A DNA stretch of 64,000 nt, taken from assembly GCF_028372415.1 (NCBI RefSeq), contig NC_092878.1, forward strand, positions 1,887,501-1,951,500. The letters are read 5' to 3'. A model generated the notes under the pieces. The model was not told the origin of the DNA. It did not search any database and saw only the letters and a program-made list of their open reading frames with translations. Shown here piece after piece: positions 1 to 11,319 of the stretch. This DNA comes from Notamacropus eugenii. Taxonomy: Eukaryota > Chordata > Mammalia > Diprotodontia > Macropodidae. How positions within the stretch are numbered: position 1 is the first letter of the stretch; every line of letters starts with the position of its first letter. The position numbers and the translations under genes were made by a program.

Positions 1-96
1 AGACAGAGAGAGAGACAGAGACAGAGAGAGACAGAGACAGAGAGAGACAGAGAGAGAGAGAGACAGAGACAGAGAGAGACAGAGAGACAGACAGAG
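1..96. repeat. GA/AGACAG microsatellite
   Basis: Near-pure purine-pyrimidine alternation of GA units with interspersed ACAG hexamers. It continues off the left edge of the window. Confidence 0.95.
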
Positions 97-99
97 TTT

Positions 100-208
100 C
101 CTGGTACTGAGAAGGTAAGTAACTTGCCCCTGGTCACACAGCTAATGTGTCAGAAACAGGATTTGGACCCATGTCTTCCAACACCAATGTTGGCCCTCTA
201 CCAGCTAA
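100..208 (-). repeat. MIR/SINE fragment
   Basis: Reading + it shows the reverse of a MIR-type core: AACTTGCCC, then TCACACAGCTA, then a reverse B-box-like stretch. It is truncated on both sides. Confidence 0.6.
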
Positions 209-350
209 ACTAAGAACTGGCTCATTTACAAATTTACATACTTTATACATTTATATACTTCAAATTTTATATTTAGTCAGTCTAAGATTGCTGACTATTT
301 TAGCAACCATACTACGTTGTTGACTCACATTGAATTTATAATCCACTAAG

Positions 351-612
351 CAGTTGTTGTTCAGTCACTTTTTCAGTCCTGTCCAACTCTTCATGACCCT
401 ATTTGGGATTTTCTTGGCAAAAAGGCTGGAGTGGTTTACCATTTCCTTCTTCAGCTCATTTTACAGATGAGGAAACTGAGGTAAATGGAGTTAAAGGCCT
501 TGCCCAGGGTCACACAGCTAGGAAGTATCTAGGATCAGATTTGGACTTAGGAAGATGAGTTTTCCTAACTCTAGGTCCAGCACTCTATCCACTGTGCCCC
601 CTAGCTGCCTTC
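351..612 (-). mobile_element. Marsupial tRNA-derived SINE, full length
   Basis: About 260 bp. The reverse strand starts with the tRNA-like head (GGCAGCTAG, then a B-box-like GTTCAAATC region) and ends in the CAACAAC-type tail. It is flanked by a perfect 11-bp duplication AATCCACTAAG at 340-350 and 613-623, so both ends are certain. Confidence 0.9.
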
Positions 613-661
613 AATCCACTAAGACCCCTAAGTTTTTCACAAGCAGTGCTGGCAATTCAAG

Positions 662-822
662 TGTGTGACACTGGATGAGTGACAAATTCTATCTGCCTCA
701 GTTTTCTCAACTATGAAATGAGGATCATAACGGCACCTTCTTTCTGGGGCTGTTGTAAGGATCAAATGAAATACTTGTAAAGTGCTTAGCTCAGTAGCAG
801 GCATGCAGTAGGTGCTTAATAT
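662..822 (+). repeat. MIR
   Basis: CTGCCTCAGTTTTCTCA, then AAATGAGGATCATAA, then GTTGTAAGGATCAAATGA follow the MIR core and 3' part in order. Confidence 0.75.
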
Positions 823-1044
823 GCTTGTGTTTCTCTCTCCCCCTCTCTCATCCCTTCTTATGCAATTTTTTTAAACCAAAATGCAGAACTTTACATTCAT
901 CTCTATCCATCTCCCCATCATTAGCACATCCGGATCTTTTAAAATCTTGATGCCACTGTCTCTCCCAGCTTTGTGCCATCCCCAGACTTGATATGGATGC
1001 CATTGCTTTGATCTCAGACCACTGATGTAATGTCAACTAGGGCA

Positions 1045-1540
1045 AAGAAGAGGACAGACCATGTTCTGTTAATGCCTCCGCCAAAGTCTTACCAGCCCCT
1101 GCCTTTCTCACTTCCTACTTAAAGTTCCTGCTTCTGCCCTGGGCACAGTCCCTTTCAACAGAAAAACTGCACAGTTCAGTACTTGGCTTCTAACTGCACA
1201 TTTTCCCCCTCTTAAAGTTTGCCAGGAAAACTAGAAATAGCATCTGGCACTGGCTGGATCCCAGAACTTTTTTATTTTTCCCAGAATGCTTACCCTCCCC
1301 TGTCTTCACATAGGCTTAAAATTGCCTAAGTCTTTGAACTGGATGTTACCAAATGACTTTTATTTTATTATAACATTATTATTAGCAACATTATTACTAA
1401 TATGAGGTCTTCAACCTTCAAAAGATTTGATTTCACTGGGTCTTCTTCCTGAACTAACAGAGATCACAAATCCCTCCAAGTCCCCCCTCATAGTGAATAT
1501 TCTTTATGAGCAGCTGTGCCCCCCCCCCAAAAAAAAATCA
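1045..1540. other. Unassigned stretch
   Basis: No gene or recognisable repeat seen apart from an AT-rich patch near 1360-1400 and a C9/A9 homopolymer pair near 1520-1538. Confidence 0.4.
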
Positions 1541-1544
1541 GCGT

Positions 1545-1700
1545 ATGGTACAGGGAAAAAGAATAGTCAGAGGACCTGGGTTCCAAATCCAACTCTATCA
1601 TATTCTACCTATATGACTGAGCCTCAATTTCCTTAACTGTATGATGAGGAGACTGGATTAGATGGCATCTAAGGTAGCTTCCAGTTCAACATCCTCCAGA
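1545..1700 (+). repeat. MIR
   Basis: GTTCCAAATCCAACTC (B-box-like), then GCCTCAATTTCCTTAACTG and the ending ACTGGATTAGATGGCATCTA typical of one MIR subfamily. Confidence 0.7.
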
Positions 1701-1701
1701 G

Positions 1702-1905
1702 TAGATAAGACACAGGATTTAGAGTCAGAAAGGTCTGGGTTTGAATACTTTCTCAGACACTAACTAACTGTATGACTGTGGATAATCTTCATCTATAAAA
1801 TATGAATAGTAATAGAACTCACCTCCTTGGGCTGTTGTGAGAATCCAATAAACACCTGGCATGTCCTAAAGTACTATAGAAATGCTTGCCACTATTACAT
1901 CTATG
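1702..1905 (+). repeat. MIR
   Basis: A second, head-to-tail MIR copy: GGGTTTGAATAC in the B-box position, ATCTATAAAATATGAATAG, then GGGCTGTTGTGAGAATC and a CTATAGAAATGC end. Confidence 0.7.
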
Positions 1906-1914
1906 GTCCTCACT

Positions 1915-2146
1915 ATCATGGTTCAGTCATATTTGACTCTGTGACCCCATTTGGGGTTTTCTGGGCAAAGATACTGGAATGGTTTGCCATTTTCTTCTCC
2001 AGCTCATTCGACAGATGAGGAAACTGGGGACACCAGGTTAAGGGATTTGCCCAGGGTCACACAGCTAGGAAGTGTCTGAGGCCACATTTGAACTCAGGAA
2101 GATGGCCACATGTGACCTCTGCATCCACTGGGCCAACTAACTGCCT
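1915..2146 (-). mobile_element. Marsupial tRNA-derived SINE
   Basis: Reverse copy with the marsupial tail (GACCCCATTTGGGGTTTTCT), core (CAGATGAGGAAACTG) and head (ATCCACTGGGCCAACTAACTG). It abuts the MIR copies on its left. Confidence 0.85.
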
Positions 2147-2149
2147 CTA

Positions 2150-3186
2150 TCTGTGATTCTATGAACCCTTAATGAAGAGCATCTCTAAAATTAGCTAGGC
2201 AGTCCTCAGAGAAAAAACACCGAGCCCACCACCATATCCAAATGTAACACTACTTGGAAGAATCAACCAAAGCTTATTCTCCACTGGCAAAACCTTCAAG
2301 AGTCGAGGGTTCTCTCCATGCCTCATGGAGACGTTGGAGAAGGACTTCATTGGAAGACCATCATTTTTTATTTGTGAGAATAAATAGCATGATAATTCCC
2401 AAACAACGTAGGCATTAATGCCTTTGTCTCTTAAAAAATTGGGATGAGTTTCTCTATCAGAAATTTTGTCAGGGAATAACCTTGACCCTTAGTGGGGGAA
2501 CAGGAAGACTCTGAAGTCAGCAAAATTCACAGAGAGAGTCCTGGACGTTTGTGGATTAGCACATCTCTATCCTCTGAGAATACAGGTCTAGTTTATAAGA
2601 CACAGAGCTGTGATTATCTTCTGCCTCCCTGCTGGGTAATAGTATAACTAACACTCTGTCCTCTTGTCCTGCTTTTTTGTGGCTTATCTCTTTTCCTTCT
2701 AATTTAGACTTCTATCTCCAACATCTCACCCCATCCCTTATTCACTACATGTTCTAATAAAATAATTTATTCTGTACTTCCCTGGACATGGAAGAAGACA
2801 CTGGTGGTACAATGTAGGGAAATGTTCTTTAAGAGTTCCATCTATACATTGATTAAGTGAGGAGAGGGGAGGGAAGGAAGACAGCTGGGCTGATTCCTGG
2901 AACCTAAGTGGCTGCCCCTTCTCCCCTTAGGCTCAGGAGACCATTAAGAAGAAAAAAACACAGAAGGCTGGTGAAACACCCCTGTGCAGGGTTAATGCAC
3001 TGGATAGGGTCTAAAGGGTAACTGGGCCCACTTGCCCCTCCTGCCTCCTTGAAATTCCCACTACTGAGTCATTCCTTTGCTTTAAGGAATTGGCCTTCTT
3101 AGACCATCATTTAAAATGCACATTTCCTGGAATGACAATACAGTAACATTTATTAACTTGCCATCTTACAAGGCAGTGGTGGAATT
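2150..3186. other. Unassigned stretch
   Basis: About 1 kb where I see no gene and no repeat I can name. It may hold old, unrecognisable repeats. Confidence 0.4.
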
Positions 3187-3434
3187 GGGGCAGCTAGGGG
3201 TTGCAGTGGATAGAGTGCTGGGCCTGGAGTAAGGAAGGCTCATCTTCCTGAGTTAAAATCTGGTCTCAGACACTTAGCAACTGTGTGACCCTGGGCAAGT
3301 CACTTAACCCTGTTTGCTCAGTTTCCTCACCTATAAAATGAGCTGGAGAAGGAAATGGGAAACCACTCCAGTATCTTTGCCAAGAAAAATAGGGTCATGA
3401 AGACTGAGACAGGACTGCAAAAACGATTGAACAA
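3187..3434 (+). mobile_element. Marsupial tRNA-derived SINE, full length
   Basis: Head GGGGCAGCTAGGGGTTGCAG, A-box-like GTTGCAGTGGATAGAG, weak B box GAGTTAAAATC, core TGACCCTGGGCAAGTCACTT, then AATGAGCTGGAGAAGGAAAT and a TTGAACAAG tail. Confidence 0.9.
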
Positions 3435-3435
3435 G

Positions 3436-3600
3436 ATGTGGTATAACAGTGTAAAGAGTGCTGGACCTGAAGTCTGGAGAGAGATGAGATCAAATGCGTT
3501 TTCTGATACTTACTAGTTTTATAATCAGGAGCAAGTTCTTTACTTTGCCTCAGTTTCCTCATATGTAAAATGAAAGGATTGGATAAATACTAGACTCAGG
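3436..3600 (+). repeat. MIR
   Basis: Directly follows the SINE. TTTGCCTCAGTTTCCTCATA and AAAATGAAAGGATTGGATAA mark the core and 3' part. Confidence 0.65.
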
Positions 3601-3679
3601 AGAGAGCTGAATCCTATTCACTAGTTCTGTGAAAATAGCAAGTCATTTAACCAGTTCTGAGCCTTAGTTCCCCAAAAGA

Positions 3680-4900
3680 GAAGAGGAAGAGGGAGGGGGA
3701 GAGGCTGACTTTCATATTTCAGAGCTGAGGCAGAGCAATTTTCCCTTGTGTTACAGGACTAATATCTACCATCATATGCACAATAGGGGTTAGACCCACC
3801 CCTCCTCCTTCCCTCCCATGACAAGGATTAAAGAGACAAAGCTGTCCAAAATTCTCATTGACCCCCATTTCCCTAACTCAGCTTCCTAGTCACCTAAGAG
3901 CATAAAAAATTCCACCCAAGTTTAGTATCTACAACTTGGATTCCTGAAGACCATAAGAGTCACCATAGTCTGCCCTGAAGATATCTCTCCATATGGTCAG
4001 GAGAGGAGCACATCCCAAGAAGCTTAAGAACCACCTTATTCTCTTTGCTCATCCTCATTGTGTTAGGACAAAGTCTGGTTAACTTCAAAGACTCTCCAGT
4101 GCCCCATTTTGTCTCAGCGTTGCCTAAGAGAGTCCTGGTGTTGCCTAAGAGAGTCCAATACCTTGACTCTGGGCTATGTCACAGGGCTGTTGGAAGCCTC
4201 TCCCTGCATTCTGTGGGTTTTTAACTTCTGGCACCAAGGAGGGTAGGAATCGCTAGCACTAACCTGTGGTTTACTTGTCTTGGGATCAAAGCTAGTATTT
4301 TCTAAGAGTGAATGTTGGTATTTAGGGTTATCTGTTCCCATTCCTTTCTTCTCTCTATTTTCATTTGTTTTTCCTCCTCCCTCCGCCCTCTTTTCCTCAT
4401 ACTCACCTTTCCTTCTTGGTCTTTGCCTCTTCTTTCCCTCCTGTATTTCTATTTTTTCTTAACACTTTCAAAAGTCAATTTTCAGCCACTTTGGAATTTT
4501 AAGTTTTTTTTTAAGTTTTGGAAAATTAAGTTTTAAAATGTACATAACAAAGCCTAACATAATTTCTGAGTGACCATGAAGTGATTGGCAGCAGAGCCAG
4601 AGCTAGCCTGAGATGGGCAGGCCTTTATCTATGGCACCAGCATCGATGGAGGCATGATTTCTTTCTTTTGGCAGAGCATCAGCTGCCAGACCAATTCTCT
4701 GCCTCCCCCCCCCCCCCCCCGTCCTGAGGTTGCCATTTCCCATGTTCACAGCCATCCTGCCCAACCCACAGCACCTACCTTGCTGTAAAGGTAGATGCCC
4801 TGATGGAAAAGCCCTGCCTGGCCTGGGTATCCGAGTCACATGCCACATCAATCAGGTTGGGATGGGAGACAGCTCTCCAGTGAAAGTATTGTGTACTAAC
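3680..4900. other. Unassigned stretch with a C16 run
   Basis: No gene recognised. Contains a 16-base C homopolymer at 4705-4720 and a two-copy 21-bp tandem duplication of GTTGCCTAAGAGAGTCC at 4119-4135 and 4140-4156. Confidence 0.5.
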
Positions 4901-4904
4901 CAAC

Positions 4905-5354
4905 AACCGTCCTCCTTCCTTCCCCCAACACCCACTTCTCAAGGCCTGAGCCCTTCTGGCTCCTGTGTTCTCTGTTCTACATTTCCACTGTGCCCTCTGG
5001 AACCTTCCTTATGTCTCCTTCTAAATCCTTCCTGATTTCCAACTTCTCCATTTCTGTTGAGAGCTTCTCAATTCTTCCACCCTCAGCCTGGGTGACTTCT
5101 CCCAGAACCTCCATTTTAAAAGGGCACCTAAATCTCATTTCTTACCCAGCTAGAATCCGATGTCCTTTTCCATGCCCCACAGATAGCTTCCTCTTCCCCA
5201 CTGCCCCATTTAAGCTTCACTTAAGGTGTTGTCTTCCCCAATTAGAATGTGAGCTCCTTGGGGGCAGGAACCATCTTTCTTTTACCTATATTTGTATTCT
5301 TGGCACAGTGCCTGACACACAGGAAGTGCTTAATAAATGCTTGTTGACTGATTA
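4905..5354 (+). repeat. L2 3' end
   Basis: Ends with the characteristic L2 3' terminus: GAATGTGAGCTCCTTGGGGG, then GGCACAGTGCCTGACACA and GTGCTTAATAAATGCTTGTT. The upstream pyrimidine-rich part is more diverged and its left edge is approximate. Confidence 0.7.
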
Positions 5355-5357
5355 GAC

Positions 5358-5622
5358 TGAGGCCCTCAATCTCACTTCAATTCTTCACTCTCCCTCACTC
5401 TTTGGAACCAATCAGTTGCCCAGTCTCCTTAATTTCATCTCCACAATATTTCCCACATCCATCAGCTTCTCTCCAGTCACATCATCCCCATCCCAGTCCA
5501 GTCCCAATTGCCTTCTTATTGGGTTTCCTGCCTCCAGACTCTCCCCTCTCCAATCTACCTTCTACACAGCTACCAAAGTGATATCCCTAAAGCATCAGTC
5601 TGGCAATGCAGCTCATCCTTCT
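5358..5622 (+). repeat. L2 3' UTR, internal part
   Basis: A second L2 copy representing an earlier portion of the 3' UTR: CAATCAGTTGCCCAGTCT, then GCCTCCAGACTCTCCCCTCT and ACACAGCTACCAAAGTGAT. It breaks off where the next repeat begins. Confidence 0.65.
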
Positions 5623-5627
5623 TTCTT

Positions 5628-5765
5628 GAAGAGGACCGATGACATCACGAGGGGGAAGTCTTCACTTTTGCGTCAATTAGACTTGAGTTAGACAGAACTG
5701 TACAAAGTCATCAGCCTCATTCTCCCCTTGAGAGCTGTGGGAGTTCAGTGATAAGACAAAGGTCA
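5628..5765 (+). repeat. RTE-related short repeat
   Basis: CTTGAAGAGGACCGATGACA followed by ACAAAGTCATCAGCCTCA. The same two blocks occur together at 25365-25535, and the first also matches the 5' end of the LINE ending at 49500. It directly interrupts an L2 copy. Confidence 0.5.
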
Positions 5766-7020
5766 GAATCTTCCTTCCTATTCTGATCATATACCTTGTG
5801 CTATTTCTATATGTAAATCATATACTGAAGCCTGCTTTCCCTCTACCATGTTTCACTATCATCCTTTAGGTCATCTGGAATTGTGATTGTTTAGGACTCC
5901 AATATTCCATAACTCATGGTCATATAGAAAAATAATGGTATACAAGAGATGGGCTCTTTTTCAATTGGGGTAGGGATATGGCATAACAGAAAATAAAAAA
6001 TTCATTGAAGCATTTAAAAGAAAATGCAAAGAAGGGAGAGAAAGAAGTTCAGAAGGAAACACAGACAAGTTGGACAGTTTTGAAAGTAGCATAAGAAGAC
6101 TATCCAAAAAAATTTTAAATCATGCTATATGTAATAGGGCATTGCAAAATTACAATTTCATCATTTTCTACCTACTGTATGCAAGTGCTTTTGAGGAGTG
6201 ATTGTTAAATATAGAATAAAAAATTTGCTCATAAAAACAGACATCATTTTGGCTCATTCTCAGCTCCTTAAAAACAAGACTGACTTCTCATGCGCTGGGC
6301 AGGATCAATAATAATTCACAAAGTCATTTGCCTTCTCCCAAAGCAGTCCATAAAGTAAAATTTTTTTTAAAAATTTAAGATCAATGTTTAAGAAAAAGCA
6401 CCTACCCATCCCCCTCAAAACATAACTTCTAGCCACATTAAAGAAAGAGATTTAACTCAAAATCAGTTATAAACCACTTTCACAATTCAGGGATCCCTTC
6501 AGATCTTTACTACTTTGTGCTAAAAAGAGGTTCCCTATCTTTGCCTTAAAAACTGTTTTGTATTTAAGGAATTTCACAGTCTGTTTGAGCACTTCTGCTT
6601 CTCAGCATCACCACTTGGATAATGGAGACCATGTGTACCATATTTTATGATCATACACAATGCATTCATTGAACAGACATTTACAAATGCTGTCTGTGTT
6701 CAAAACTCACATAAACTGATCTACAAAATACCATGGAGGAGGATGTGTGCAAATGATAAGCACACATACTTCATAAAACAACGAAATGCAATGAAAGTCA
6801 AAATAAATCCACAGAAAGGTTGGGACAAGCCTACGTCATTTTGAAAACATTCACAGGGTGTTCCTGTAATAATCTACTTTCATTATGAGGGATAATAAAT
6901 CACCAGATTTGTATCCTAACACCTTGGCCCCCAGTGTTGAAATGATACTTAAGGAAAGGAAGAGTGACTGGATCAGACCACGCTTTGAGAATTCATGCTA
7001 AAGGCAATACAATTTTGAAA
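5766..7020. other. Unassigned AT-rich stretch
   Basis: No gene or clear repeat. Much of 6240-7000 looks single-copy. Short open frames here have no recognisable family. Confidence 0.4.
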
Positions 7021-7021
7021 G

Positions 7022-7247
7022 CTCTGTTGTTGTTGTTGAGGTGTTTCAGTTGTGTACAACTCTTTGTGACCCCACGTGGAGTTTTCTTGGCAAAGTTAAT
7101 AGAGTAGTTTGCCATTTCCTTCTCCAACTCATTTTATAGATGAGGTATCTGAGGCAAACAGAGTTAAGTGACTTGCCCAGAGTCACACAACTAGTAAATG
7201 TCTGAGGCCAGGTTTGAACTCAGGAAGATGAGTCTTTCTGACTCCAC
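7022..7247 (-). mobile_element. Marsupial tRNA-derived SINE, head truncated
   Basis: Reverse copy from a GTTGTTGTTG tail, through TGGAGTTTTCTTGGCAAAG and the core GATGAGGTATCTGAGGCAAA, to CAGGAAGATGAGTCTTTCTG. The last part of the tRNA-like head is missing. Confidence 0.8.
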
Positions 7248-7439
7248 AAAAGGATCATTCTACAAAATATTTCAGAGAGGACAAGATATAGAATACAAAA
7301 ATAATGGGAAAAATCAACAGTTATTACTCCCAAAAGGTGGGGGAAAGAACATCAAAAACTATCATACCCACTTTCTCCTCTTTGTAAATTTTCTAAAAAA
7401 ATAATCTGCACACATATCAAGGGCGTCCTTGATGAAAAT

Positions 7440-8004
7440 GTGAGATAGGAATTGGCAGGCTTTCCCAAACAGATAAAGGGGCTCGTTATGGGCTGTTTCC
7501 TATAACAGCAAGCATGCTCATACATCCAGGATGGCCTGCTAGCACAGGTTCTTAGGTCTGCTTTTCTAAAAGGAAAGAAACCATTGAGAGGTCAACGATC
7601 TTCTTTAATCGCATATACCACCAGAGAAAATACTAACAAAGAAGTAAAGACCAACAGACAGGGCTTCTAACTGTCTGACCATAAGCAATACATATATGGC
7701 AGATCAACAGACAGATCCAGCTGTCTGACCATTACATATATACATAAATACATACATAGTTACCAAAGACAGAAGCACCAACATCTGGGTTTTCAAAGCC
7801 AGGGAGCTCCTTAACGGTCACCCAGAGTCTCATCTGGCACTTGAACCTTCTTCTAAAGAGTAAGCCTCAAGGCATGACCAAGTGCCTCATTAATTAACAA
7901 AAGGTGTGAGCCTTTCTATAAAACAAGCCTCCCCTAATTAAGCTTCCCTTAATGGGCTCCGTCTCAAATCTAATAATGGGCAGGGAAGATCTTTAACTTT
8001 CATT
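7440..8004. other. Possible LTR-like repeat with two hairpins
   Basis: The sequence up to the 7SL copy has a dispersed-repeat look. Two hairpins CAGACAG...CTGTCTG lie at 7655-7677 and 7708-7727, about 53 bp apart. I recall similar sequence in marsupial repeats but cannot name the family or fix its ends. Confidence 0.35.
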
Positions 8005-8215
8005 ATGATCAGTATGGGAGCTTTGATTTTCTCTGTTTCTGACCTGGGCTGGTCATCCTTCAGCTACTTGGTAGCCCACAGCTGTTGAGAAGTTAACCAT
8101 ATTAGTGATGGATGCAGTAGAGAAAACCCTCTGCTTAGCTTCCTGCAATTCAGGACTCCCAAGCTCAAGAGATCCACCAACCTCAGCCTCCCTGGTAGTT
8201 GGGATTACAGGAATG
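8005..8215 (-). pseudogene. 7SL (SRP) RNA pseudogene
   Basis: The + strand follows the reverse complement of 7SL RNA in order. GATCAGTATGGGAGCTTTGA (8007-8026) corresponds to the 3' domain, GACCTGGGCTGGTC (8041-8054) to the next part, AACCATATTAGTG to the S-domain, and CTCAAGAGATCCACCAACCT (from 8164) to the 5' Alu domain, ending near GGGATTACAGG. About 210 of roughly 300 nt remain, with the 3' end missing. It is Alu-like only because Alu derives from 7SL; no primate Alu structure is present. It is too diverged to be a working SRP RNA. Confidence 0.72.
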
Positions 8216-8254
8216 AAGGGGAAGGAAGGGATTAAGCATTTATTTGGACCTAGT

Positions 8255-8507
8255 AGGCAGCTAAGTGGTACAGTGGATAGAGAACTGGGCTTGGAATCAA
8301 GAAGATTCAATATCATGAATTCAAATCTGGCCAGACACTTACCAACTATATGAACCTGGGAAAGTCACTTAACCCTGTTTTCCTCAGTTTCCTCATCTGT
8401 AAAATGAGCTGGAGAAGGAAATGACAAACCACTCCAGTGTCTTTGCCAAGAAAACCCCAGATGGGGTCCTGAATAGTCAGATATGACTGAAGCAACTGAA
8501 TATCAAC
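8255..8507 (+). mobile_element. Marsupial tRNA-derived SINE, full length
   Basis: Head AGGCAGCTAAGTGGTACAG, B box GAATTCAAATC, core CCTCAGTTTCCTCATCTGTA, tail AAGAAAACCCCAGATGGGG to CAACTGAATATCAACAA. Confidence 0.9.
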
Positions 8508-8511
8508 AATA

Positions 8512-8685
8512 GCACTTACCCTGTGAGGCAGTTGTTGTAATTACCCTATTTTACAGTAGAGGAAACTGAGGCAAGCAGAAATTCACCACCTGCCCAAGAT
8601 AACTCAGCTAGTAAGCCTAGATTTGAATTCAGACCTTCCTCAATTTAGACCTAGCCTTCTATCCTACCTAGATGCCTCTCACCAA
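8512..8685 (-). repeat. MIR
   Basis: Reverse MIR: CCCTATTTTACAGTAGAGGA, AACTGAGGCAAG, CTCAGCTAGTAAG, ATTTGAATTCAGAC in that order. Confidence 0.75.
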
Positions 8686-8689
8686 GACC

Positions 8690-9535
8690 AGCAAAAGATC
8701 ACATCTTTCTAGTCATACAAGTGATAGAAGGGGACTCTCTGCTGCTTAATAAAGAAAAAAATCCTCAGTAAAGCAAAAGCAGATATTGATACAAATAGGC
8801 AAATGTGTGCCATCAATTCAAAGTTTTAGTAAGTGATGGAATTTCATAACAACCCTGCCTTAGGGGAATGCACGCTGGCAAGAGCAAACATAAACACTGA
8901 GCTCCCAGCACAGAAGGCCACTCTGACCTTAGATACAGAGGTATGAGGGAATAACAAATCAGCCGCAGGGTTACAGAAAAAAAGATCTGCCAAAAGTCAG
9001 CCTTGTCTGAATGCTCACAGCACCAGTCACCACCGGTAGACCTTGAGAAATTCTAGTTTTCTACCTGAACGTTGAGGCAAAGGTGTCTTGAAGGCAGAGG
9101 CCTTGGGTGGAGAGCCCAGACAAAGCAAAGACCTGACTGAAAGCACAGCTTGAGAACCCAGAACTGTGTGAGTCTGTCCTCTGGCTGCCAAAGGAAAACA
9201 TTAAGGATACCTTCACAAAAGGACATTTATGGGCTGTGAAATCCATAGAAAGAAATCGCATGTTTCAATTTTTGGACTCCACTCTGCATCATCCCTGCCC
9301 CCCTCCCTGCCCCCAGCCTTGTCTTCCTTCTGATTGGAGGGCAAGAGGGTCGGAATACCAAACTCTGCCCAATGTCTTCCTTTATAGAGGGCAGAAACTA
9401 GAATGGGGTTGGCACTCTAGGTCCTCAATTGCAACCTGTTGGCTGACTCTTGAGGATCTATAGGGCTCCTCACCCCTAAACTAGACTTTCGGGCTCACTG
9501 TGTTTACTGCCTTCCCTGTTTTAACTCCACTGAAC
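8690..9535. other. Unassigned stretch
   Basis: No gene and no repeat I can name. Open frames on both strands near 9061-9463 are short and unrelated to any family I recognise. Confidence 0.4.
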
Positions 9536-9539
9536 AAAA

Positions 9540-9950
9540 TGCCCCTTGGGGTCCCTCCCTTTTCCTGACTCTTTCATGTGTCTTCCCCCATTAAATTCCT
9601 TGAGGGCAGGGGCTATCTTTCTTTTTATTGATTGTGCCCCCAGAATTTTAGCACAGTGCCTGGAACATGATCAGTCGTTCAGTCATGTCCAGCTCTTTGT
9701 GACCCCATGAACCCTGTCCACGAGATTGTCTTGGCAAAGATACTGGAGTGCTTTTCCATTGCCTTCTCCAGTGGATTAAGGAAAACATAAGCTAAGGATC
9801 TGCTCCGGGGTCACATACCTTGTAAGTGTCTGGGGTCAAATTTGAACCCAAGTCTCTCCAATTCCAGGCCCAGTGATTGATTCACTGAGCCACCTAGCTG
9901 CCTCACCTGCCACACAGGAGGTGCTTAATATGTCTATTTCATTGAACTGG
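9540..9950 (+). repeat. L2 3' end, split by a SINE
   Basis: Left part ends TTAGCACAGTGCCTGGAACA at 9668. After the SINE it resumes with CACACAGGAGGTGCTTAATA. Together the two parts make the expected L2 terminus. Confidence 0.75.
9669..9903 (-). mobile_element. Marsupial tRNA-derived SINE inside L2
   Basis: Reverse copy from TCAGTCGTTCAGTCATGTCC to GAGCCACCTAGCTGCCT. Degenerate flanks (CCTGGAACAT and CCTGCCACAC) are compatible with an old target-site duplication. Confidence 0.8.
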
Positions 9951-10059
9951 ATTCCTTTTTAGACTGTCCTTTTAGGGTTAGGGGTAGATAATTGAGGTGA
10001 ATGGCTAATAAGAGATAATTACTGTAATGTACTTTGCAGCTAACTAGAATTATTTGTGA

Positions 10060-10258
10060 GGAACAGGATGGTATAGATAGAGAAAAGAACCCTGGACTTG
10101 AAAACAGAGGACCTAAGTTTGACATACTTCCTGCACTTACTAGTGGGGCTTGACCACTGACCATTCTGTACCTTGGTTTCCTGGTATGTAAAATGTACCT
10201 CTAATTTCAAAAGATTGTAAGGAAAATGTTTTGTAAATCATAGTGTTACTTAAAAATA
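10060..10258 (+). repeat. MIR
   Basis: CCTGGACTTGAAAACAGAGG, TAAGTTTGACATAC, TTGGTTTCCTGGTATGTAAA and a diverged MIR 3' end. Confidence 0.6.
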
Positions 10259-10274
10259 AACTATAAGGATGGAA

Positions 10275-10370
10275 AAATTAATAAAAATATAAGCTCCTCA
10301 AGGGTAAGAAGTGTCTAACTTTGAGGTTTTGTCTCTAGACCCCAGCACAGTGATTTGCCCAGTTAAATAC
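10275..10370 (+). repeat. L2 3' end fragment
   Basis: AATATAAGCTCCTCAAGGGT through CCCAGCACAGTGATTTGCCC is the L2 terminal segment, lacking the TAATAAATG end. Confidence 0.55.
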
Positions 10371-10568
10371 TGAATATTCTCCTCCAGACTCCAACCCCAA
10401 ATCTCTGCCCTATTACCCCTATGGAATGCTCCACCTGGATTTCTTGTCCCTGAGACACAAATTCAACCCTTCTTCCACCTGCCTTAAATACTTTCTAACT
10501 TACTTAGGGATTCTGCAAAACTTAAGCTGCCTCATACCCAGTCCCCTTGAATCTGTTCCTCAAAAGAG

Positions 10569-10815
10569 AACTTTTTTTCAGTTGTGTCTGACTCTTCATA
10601 ACCCCATTTGGATGGGGTTTCCTTGGCAAAGATTGTTTGGAGTTGTTTGCCATTTCCTTCTCTGGTTCATTTTATAGATGAGGAAATGGAGGCAAACAGG
10701 GTGAAATGACTTGCTCAGGGTCACACAGCTTGTAAGTGTCTGAGGTCACCTTTGAACTCTTCAGAATAAATCTTCCTGATTTCCATCTCAGAACTTTATC
10801 CACTAGCTGCCCCCT
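10569..10815 (-). mobile_element. Marsupial tRNA-derived SINE
   Basis: Reverse copy: TCAGTTGTGTCTGACTCTTC, then GATGAGGAAATGGAGGCAAA, then TTTATCCACTAGCTGCC. Its left end begins at a short T run. Confidence 0.85.
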
Positions 10816-10869
10816 AAAAGAGAACTCTCAGTCATCAGTGAAATGACAATAAAGTCACAGAATCAAAGC

Positions 10870-11310
10870 AGCACCTTATTGGAATTCTTTACACACAGAA
10901 AAACCCAGCATGCTGTAAAACTGACCCCTGGCATCCGCTCTCCAAGCACTGAGGACTTTCTAATTTGACCAGTTCATCTCCCTTTAGCATCTTTGCTCAA
11001 GCCTTCACCAAGTCTTCAAATCCCAGATCAATTTCCACCTACTCCATCCAGTCCTCCTTGACTGACTCCAGCTGGACATGATCTCTCCTTCCTAAGAACT
11101 CTCAGGAGCATCTCCTTTGGACCTTTGTCTTATGCTCTAATTCATGTTGGAGTTATTTGTGTTCATGATATCTCCCCAATGGATGATACTTGTGTATAGG
11201 TCATCTCCCCTTCTCCACTCCAGACTCCTTGAAGGAAACAACTCTGTTTATAATCTATAGCGTGTTACTTGTGCATAGTAGGTGATCAACATTTTTTAAC
11301 TGAGCATTTG
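10870..11310 (+). repeat. L2 3' UTR, diverged
   Basis: A pyrimidine-rich run with CCACCTACTCCATCCAGTCC in the place of the usual CCACCTCCTCCAGGAAGCC, then ACTCCAGACTCCTTGAAGGA and GCATAGTAGGTGATCAACAT at the end. Confidence 0.55.
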
Positions 11311-11319
11311 TTTATGTGG

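Noticed and set aside
3187..3260. tRNA gene candidates in SINE heads
   Set aside because: A- and B-box words are present, but the head runs straight into a MIR-type core and cannot fold into a complete tRNA; this holds for all SINEs in the window.
7655..7727. Spaced repeat pair considered as CRISPR-like
   Set aside because: Only two units, with non-identical spacing, in a mammalian genome.
8163..8215. Primate Alu element
   Set aside because: The similarity extends through the 7SL S-domain, which Alu lacks, so it is a 7SL copy.
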